A DNA stretch of 27,713 nt from Spiro-02 sp964465155. Lineage in GTDB: Bacteria; Spirochaetota; Spirochaetia; Sphaerochaetales; Sphaerochaetaceae. The notes below the pieces were generated by a model. The model was not told the origin of the DNA, did no database searches, and worked only from the letters and a program-made list of their open reading frames with translations. The DNA lies in contig CAYXIH010000023.1 in NCBI GenBank assembly GCA_964465155.1, forward strand, positions 1 through 27,713, in the 5' to 3' direction. Position 1 is the first letter of the stretch; the number at the start of each line of letters is the position of its first letter. The position numbers and the translations under genes are program-made. Shown here one piece after another: positions 24,067-27,713 of this stretch.

Positions 24067-24981
24067 ATGAGTGGCAAGTATCACGGGGTGATTCCCGCTT
24101 TCTATGCAGTTTATGATCATGAAGGCAACATCAGCACAGAAGGAGTCAGGGCTTTTACTCGGCACTTGCTCAAGAAGGGCGTCCAGGGCTTGTATGTCTG
24201 TGGATCGTCAGGCGAATGCATCTATCAGAGCGTTGCTGAGCGCAAGCTGCTGCTTGAGAATGTGATGGCGGAAGCCCGTGGCAAGTGCGTCGTCATTGCC
24301 CATGTTGCTTGCAACAACACTGCGGACAGCATGGAGCTTGCAGCACATGCACAGTCGTTGGGAGTCGATGCAATCGCTTCTATTCCTCCCATCTATTTCC
24401 ATCTTCCCGACCATGCGATCGCAGCATATTGGAATGCTATTTCCTCCGCTGCTCCCCAGACAGACTTTATCATCTACAATATTCCCCAGCTTGCTGGCGT
24501 CGCACTCTCCATGGGATTGCTCAAGACAATGCTCAAGAATCCCCGTGTCGTCGGCGTCAAGAACAGCTCGATGCCTACCCAGGACATCCAGATGTTCAAG
24601 GCAGCCGGTGGTGCAGACTTCACCGTGTTCAACGGACCCGATGAGCAGTTCATCGCAGGCCGCATGATCGGAGCCGATGGTGGTATCGGTGGCACCTATG
24701 CCGTGATGCCCGAGTTGTTCCTTGCCATGGATGCCTGTGTAGCCAAGGGCGATGTCATTGGTGCCAGGAAGTACCAGAACCTTGCGAATGCCATCATCTA
24801 CAAGATGTGCGAAGCCAAGGGCAACCTCTATGCGGTGATGAAGGAAATCATCAAGCGCAGGGAAGGCCTTGACTTGGGTAGCGTGCGTGCTCCTCTTGCG
24901 GCACTTGTTCCTGAGGATGAGGCTGTGATCGTGGCTTCCATTGCCATGATCGATGCAGCGGTCGCGGAGATTGGTGCATGA
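24067..24981 (+). CDS. nanA: N-acetylneuraminate lyase (DapA/NanA family)
   Basis: A 304-residue class I aldolase of the DHDPS/NAL family, predicted to split N-acetylneuraminate into pyruvate and N-acetylmannosamine. The catalytic residues fall at the same numbers as in E. coli NanA: Y137 (IIYNIP) and Schiff-base K165 (VVGVKNSS). GSSGE (46-50) replaces the usual GSTGE carboxylate-binding motif. FNGPDEQFIAGRMIGADGGIGGTY parallels the NanA DE pair that contacts the sugar chain, although the Ser of GGIGSTY is Gly here. GGAGGT 5 nt upstream fixes the start, and an upstream in-frame ATG at 24004 overlaps the promoter. The neighbouring NanQ-like and SiaP-like genes settle the call against DHDPS. 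A related 2-keto-3-deoxy sugar acid substrate remains possible. Confidence 0.88.
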   Translation: MSGKYHGVIPAFYAVYDHEGNISTEGVRAFTRHLLKKGVQGLYVCGSSGECIYQSVAERKLLLENVMAEARGKCVVIAHVACNNTADSMELAAHAQSLGVDAIASIPPIYFHLPDHAIAAYWNAISSAAPQTDFIIYNIPQLAGVALSMGLLKTMLKNPRVVGVKNSSMPTQDIQMFKAAGGADFTVFNGPDEQFIAGRMIGADGGIGGTYAVMPELFLAMDACVAKGDVIGARKYQNLANAIIYKMCEAKGNLYAVMKEIIKRREGLDLGSVRAPLAALVPEDEAVIVASIAMIDAAVAEIGA

Positions 24982-25421
24982 TATTTGATTCAATAGAAAA
25001 CCTGGCCCTCTATGGATCGGCGATACCGTGCTTGTCCCAAGTCCTGGAACTCCTGGAAAGTGGCATGCACGATATCCCCAAGGGCTCGTATTCCACAGAT
25101 ACTCCCGGACTGCGGTACAATGTCGCCCAATACCAACCGACGACAGAACCCAAGCAGTATGAGATCCACAAGCGTGAGATTGACCTGCAGGTTATGCTCA
25201 GCGGTGATGAGCAGATCTTGACTGCAAGCCGTGCCCTTGCCAAAGAAGCAGGTCCGTATGACAGTGCAGGGGACTGCATGCTTGTAGATGGCGATTCCAA
25301 TGGATCCTCGGTGCTGACCGAGGGGACATTCGCCGTCTACTATCCGGGAGAGCCACACAAGCCGGGGTTGTTCGCAACCCAACAAGAAGTAAAGAAAGTA
25401 ATCTTCAAGATTGCTTTGTAA
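24978..25421 (+). CDS. nanQ: YhcH/NanQ-family sugar anomerase
   Basis: A 147-residue cupin-like protein of the YhcH/YjgK/YiaL (DUF386) family. NanQ members speed the conversion of alpha- to beta-N-acetylneuraminate or related anomer steps in sialate use. The metal-site pattern is visible: E62-x-H64 and D69-x-Q71 in YEIHKREIDLQVMLSGDE, and H127 in YYPGEPHKPGLF. The start overlaps the nanA stop by 4 nt (ATGA), so the two are translationally coupled. Family and context support sialate metabolism; exact substrate is inferred. Confidence 0.85.
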   Translation: MIFDSIENLALYGSAIPCLSQVLELLESGMHDIPKGSYSTDTPGLRYNVAQYQPTTEPKQYEIHKREIDLQVMLSGDEQILTASRALAKEAGPYDSAGDCMLVDGDSNGSSVLTEGTFAVYYPGEPHKPGLFATQQEVKKVIFKIAL

Positions 25422-25452
25422 TAAAGACGACACGAAACAAAAGGAGAACAAC

Positions 25453-26457
25453 ATGAAGAAAACCCTCGTAGTTTTCGCGCTTGCCTGTGCCCTGGTGACA
25501 CCGCTCTTTGCCGGTGGCGCCAATGAGACCGCCGCTCCCGCGGCTGAGAAGACCGTGAACCTGAAGATTGGCTTCCAGGCCAATGCTGCCTCGAACGAAT
25601 ACAAGGGTGCCCAGATCCTCGCGGAGAAGGCAAAAGAGTATTCCAACGGTACGATCAACATTGAAATCTTCCCCGGTGGACAGCTGGGTGACGACCGCGC
25701 CATGCTCGACCAGGTCGCAGCCGGTGCGTTGGACATGGTCTACGCCGAGACCGGCCGCTTTGGCTTGTGGCTCCCTGAGCTCGAGATCTTCGGCTATCCG
25801 TTTGCATTCGACGACTTCGACCACCTGTTGAGGACCACTGAGGAGACTGAGTACGGCAAGCAGGTCAAGGCCAAGCTGGCAGAGAAGGGATGGACCATCC
25901 TTGCCAATGGCTACAACGGTACCCGCCAGACCACCAGCAACCGCCAGATCAACAGCATTGCAGACATGAAGGGCATGAAGCTCCGCGTCCCCAATGCCGC
26001 CGCAAACCTTGCATTCGCAAAGTATTCCGGCGCTGCCGCAACACCGATGCCGTTCGCAGAAGTGTACCTGGCATTGAAGACCAACGCAGTTGACGGACAG
26101 GAAAACCCCCTCTCCACGATCGACGCACAGAAGTTCTACGAAGTGCAGAAGTATTGTGCCCTCACTGGCCACATCATCAACGACAACAACTATGTCGTTA
26201 GCACCAAGGTGTTCAACAAGCTCTCCGCTGCCCAGCAGGAGGCCCTGCAGAAGGCCGCTACTGAAGCTGCCGCAGCCCACACCAAGATGTTCCAGGATGA
26301 CGAAGTCTCCTTGATCAAGGGCTTTGCCGACAAGGGTGTCGTGATCACGACCCCGGACAAGGCTCCGTTCCGTGAAGCTTGCGCACCGATGTACCAGGAG
26401 TATGCCTCCAAGAACGGTGATGCAGCCATCAAGGCAATTGAGTCGACCAGGAAATAA
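25453..26457 (+). CDS. siaP: TRAP transporter sialic-acid-binding protein SiaP
   Basis: A 334-residue periplasmic (DctP-type) solute-binding protein. The signal peptide MKKTLVVFALACALVTPLFA is probably cleaved before GGANE. The sequence follows Haemophilus influenzae SiaP closely: YNGTRQTTSNR, KLRVPNAAANLAFAKY, and EVYLALKTNAVDGQENPL are nearly the same. Sialate-contacting residues of SiaP are kept: E67, R70, R127, R147 and N187 correspond to E99, R102, R158, R178 and N218, while N10 appears to be Q42. R178 would clamp the carboxylate. GGAG (25443-25446) 6 nt before the ATG fixes the start; 31 nt separate it from nanQ. A terminator follows, so this protein should be made in excess over the membrane subunits. 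Confidence 0.93.
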   Translation: MKKTLVVFALACALVTPLFAGGANETAAPAAEKTVNLKIGFQANAASNEYKGAQILAEKAKEYSNGTINIEIFPGGQLGDDRAMLDQVAAGALDMVYAETGRFGLWLPELEIFGYPFAFDDFDHLLRTTEETEYGKQVKAKLAEKGWTILANGYNGTRQTTSNRQINSIADMKGMKLRVPNAAANLAFAKYSGAAATPMPFAEVYLALKTNAVDGQENPLSTIDAQKFYEVQKYCALTGHIINDNNYVVSTKVFNKLSAAQQEALQKAATEAAAAHTKMFQDDEVSLIKGFADKGVVITTPDKAPFREACAPMYQEYASKNGDAAIKAIESTRK

Positions 26458-26480
26458 CTTCTGGCAATCGGGATTCGTCG

Positions 26481-26509
26481 TGGCCCTTCCTCCGGGGAGG
26501 GCCATTTTT
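26481..26509 (+). terminator. Terminator/attenuator between siaP and siaQ
   Basis: TGGCCCTTCC (26481-26490), loop TCCG, GGGAGGGCCA (26495-26504), then five T (26505-26509). A 10-bp stem within an operon lets most transcripts stop after siaP, a common way to make more binding protein than permease. Confidence 0.85.
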
Positions 26510-26537
26510 GCAATGGGGACAAGAGGAAAACCACACT

Positions 26538-27095
26538 ATGAAGCAGACACATGTACAGACACATGCTTGGAGCCGTTTCATCCATGTGCTGGAGCGCATT
26601 GAACGTGCCGCCTCCATCATACTCTTCAATCTGATATTGGTCGCGTTGTTCTGGCAGGCGTTCACCAGGAAACTTGGTTTCCCTGCAGGATGGACAGAGG
26701 AGTTCAGCAGACTGCTGTTCGTATACCTCGGGGTCATCGGGTGCCACCTGGCGCAGCGTGAGAATATCCATGTCCGCATCGACGCACTGCTGCTGAGCTT
26801 TCCCAAGAAGCTGCAGTTGGGTATCGAGGCTGGGACCGACATCGTATCGATCGGCATCTTCGGGATGATCTTCTACTATACGTTCAGCATCGTCAGGCGC
26901 AAGGCCTTCACTCCGCTGGTGACGCTGGGGATCGGGGAATCGTGGATGTATGCCGCGATGTTCTTCCTGTGCGGCCTCATCATCCTGGAGATGGTTGCAC
27001 AGCTGATCAATATCTTCACCAAGGGGACGGTATGCAGGCCACCCCTTGATATGAGCGATACCGATACGTACATCGTAGTGGATGAGGAGGAATAG
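26538..27095 (+). CDS. siaQ: TRAP transporter small membrane subunit SiaQ (DctQ)
   Basis: A 185-residue inner-membrane protein with four transmembrane segments (around ASIILFNLILVALFWQAF, RLLFVYLGVIGCHLAQ, IVSIGIFGMIFYYTFSI and AMFFLCGLIILEMVAQLI). The WTEEFSRLLFVYLGVIGCHLAQRENIHVRID stretch is the DctQ signature. It pairs with the large subunit, which starts 3 nt after its stop. In H. influenzae SiaQ and SiaM are fused; here they are separate. The ATG at 26538 has only a distant GAGGA (10 nt), and a TTG at 26508 lies in the terminator T-run and is unlikely. Confidence 0.88.
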   Translation: MKQTHVQTHAWSRFIHVLERIERAASIILFNLILVALFWQAFTRKLGFPAGWTEEFSRLLFVYLGVIGCHLAQRENIHVRIDALLLSFPKKLQLGIEAGTDIVSIGIFGMIFYYTFSIVRRKAFTPLVTLGIGESWMYAAMFFLCGLIILEMVAQLINIFTKGTVCRPPLDMSDTDTYIVVDEEE

Positions 27096-27097
27096 AC

Positions 27098-27713
27098 ATG
27101 GCATTGATAAGTACGTTCATACTTTGGTTCATCCTCATCATGGTCGGAGTCCAGGTCGGATATGCACTGATCATGGTATCGATCTTCTTCTTTGGAGTCA
27201 GCGGGAACTGGGCGCAGGTCCCATTTGCCCTTGAGTTCATGTTCAATGGGATCAACAGCTCGACGCTGCTGGCCGTTCCCTTCTTTGTCCTTGCGGGCAA
27301 CCTGATGAATGGAGGAGGGGTCACCACCCGTATCTTCAACTTTGCATCGTCGATGGTAGGTCACCACAAGGGTGGTCTTGCATACGTCAACGTCCTTGCA
27401 TCCTTGATCTTCTCCGGCATGTCCGGATCAGCCCTCGCTGACGCTGGTGGTCTTGGTCAGTTGGAGATCAAGAGCATGAAGGACGCTGGGTTCGACGAGG
27501 GATTCGCAGGTGGCATCACCGCAGCATCGTGTATCATCGGGCCGTTGGTTCCACCTTCTACCCCCCTGATCATCTATGCCGTCTTGGCAAGCCAGAGCGT
27601 AGAGAAGCTGTTCATGGCGGGATTCCTTCCTGGTCTGTTGACCACCGCTGCCCTGATGGTGATGTGTTCGGTGCTCTCGCACAAGCGCAATTATCCTGCA
27701 GAGCCCAAGAGGA
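27098..27713 (+). CDS. siaM: TRAP transporter large permease SiaM (DctM), partial
   Basis: 205 residues are visible before the window edge, of a family about 425-440 long. It is the sodium-coupled transport subunit, an elevator-type inner-membrane protein. Typical DctM blocks are present: STLLAVPFFVLAGNLMNGGGVTTRIFNFA, HHKGGLAYVNVLASLIFSGMSGSALADAGGLGQLEIKSM, and ITAASCIIGPLVPPSTPLIIYAVLA, which together form the first scaffold and substrate/sodium-binding half. GGAGG (27086-27090), inside the end of siaQ, lies 7 nt before the ATG, so translation is coupled. Substrate is inferred from SiaP and NanA. Confidence 0.93.
   Translation, partial: MALISTFILWFILIMVGVQVGYALIMVSIFFFGVSGNWAQVPFALEFMFNGINSSTLLAVPFFVLAGNLMNGGGVTTRIFNFASSMVGHHKGGLAYVNVLASLIFSGMSGSALADAGGLGQLEIKSMKDAGFDEGFAGGITAASCIIGPLVPPSTPLIIYAVLASQSVEKLFMAGFLPGLLTTAALMVMCSVLSHKRNYPAEPKR

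Overview
The window looks like chromosomal DNA of an anaerobic, fermentative spirochaete, most likely in or near Sphaerochaetaceae. This placement is inferred from gene content and protein style, not from a marker-gene search. Supporting points are the pyruvate:ferredoxin oxidoreductase, the B12-dependent (class II) ribonucleotide reductase, the split TRAP transporter, the parE-parC pair with EGDSAS/DADND TOPRIM motifs, and a moderately GC-rich genome with very AT-rich promoter regions. Three 100-N runs mark this as a draft or metagenome scaffold.

Layout. Positions 1-6250 are all on the minus strand: leuS (its 3' end is cut by the window edge), a CNNM/CorC-type membrane protein, a GNAT-membrane fusion broken by a gap, a tandem-GNAT protein, and a YhhN/TMEM86 lysoplasmalogenase-like membrane protein. 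Positions 6380-10868 (plus) form a tightly overlapped operon: parE, parC and an RluA-type pseudouridine synthase. Positions 11131-13881 (minus) hold a large protein with two receiver domains and a pyruvate-phosphate-dikinase-type ATP-binding domain. Its 3' region carries an array of five small hairpins with near-identical loops and different but self-complementary stems. Positions 14203-18389 (plus) carry gdhA and nrdJ, each with its own promoter; nrdJ is preceded by a probable NrdR-box pair. Positions 18461-19579 (minus) encode an unrecognised secreted protein. Positions 20156-23698 (plus) encode nifJ. Positions 24067 to the end (plus) form a sialic-acid operon: N-acetylneuraminate lyase, a NanQ/YhcH-type anomerase, then SiaP, SiaQ and SiaM of a TRAP transporter, with SiaM cut by the window edge.

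How they fit together. The sialate operon would import and cleave sialic acid to pyruvate and ManNAc. NifJ would oxidise pyruvate to acetyl-CoA and reduced ferredoxin. GdhA assimilates ammonium and NrdJ makes deoxynucleotides without oxygen. The most unusual signals are the hairpin array (10887-11006), predicted leaderless or nearly leaderless promoters for leuS, parE and the receiver-dikinase gene, the NrdR-box pair, the receiver-dikinase protein itself, and a false assembly gap flanked by an exact 55-bp duplication in front of nifJ.
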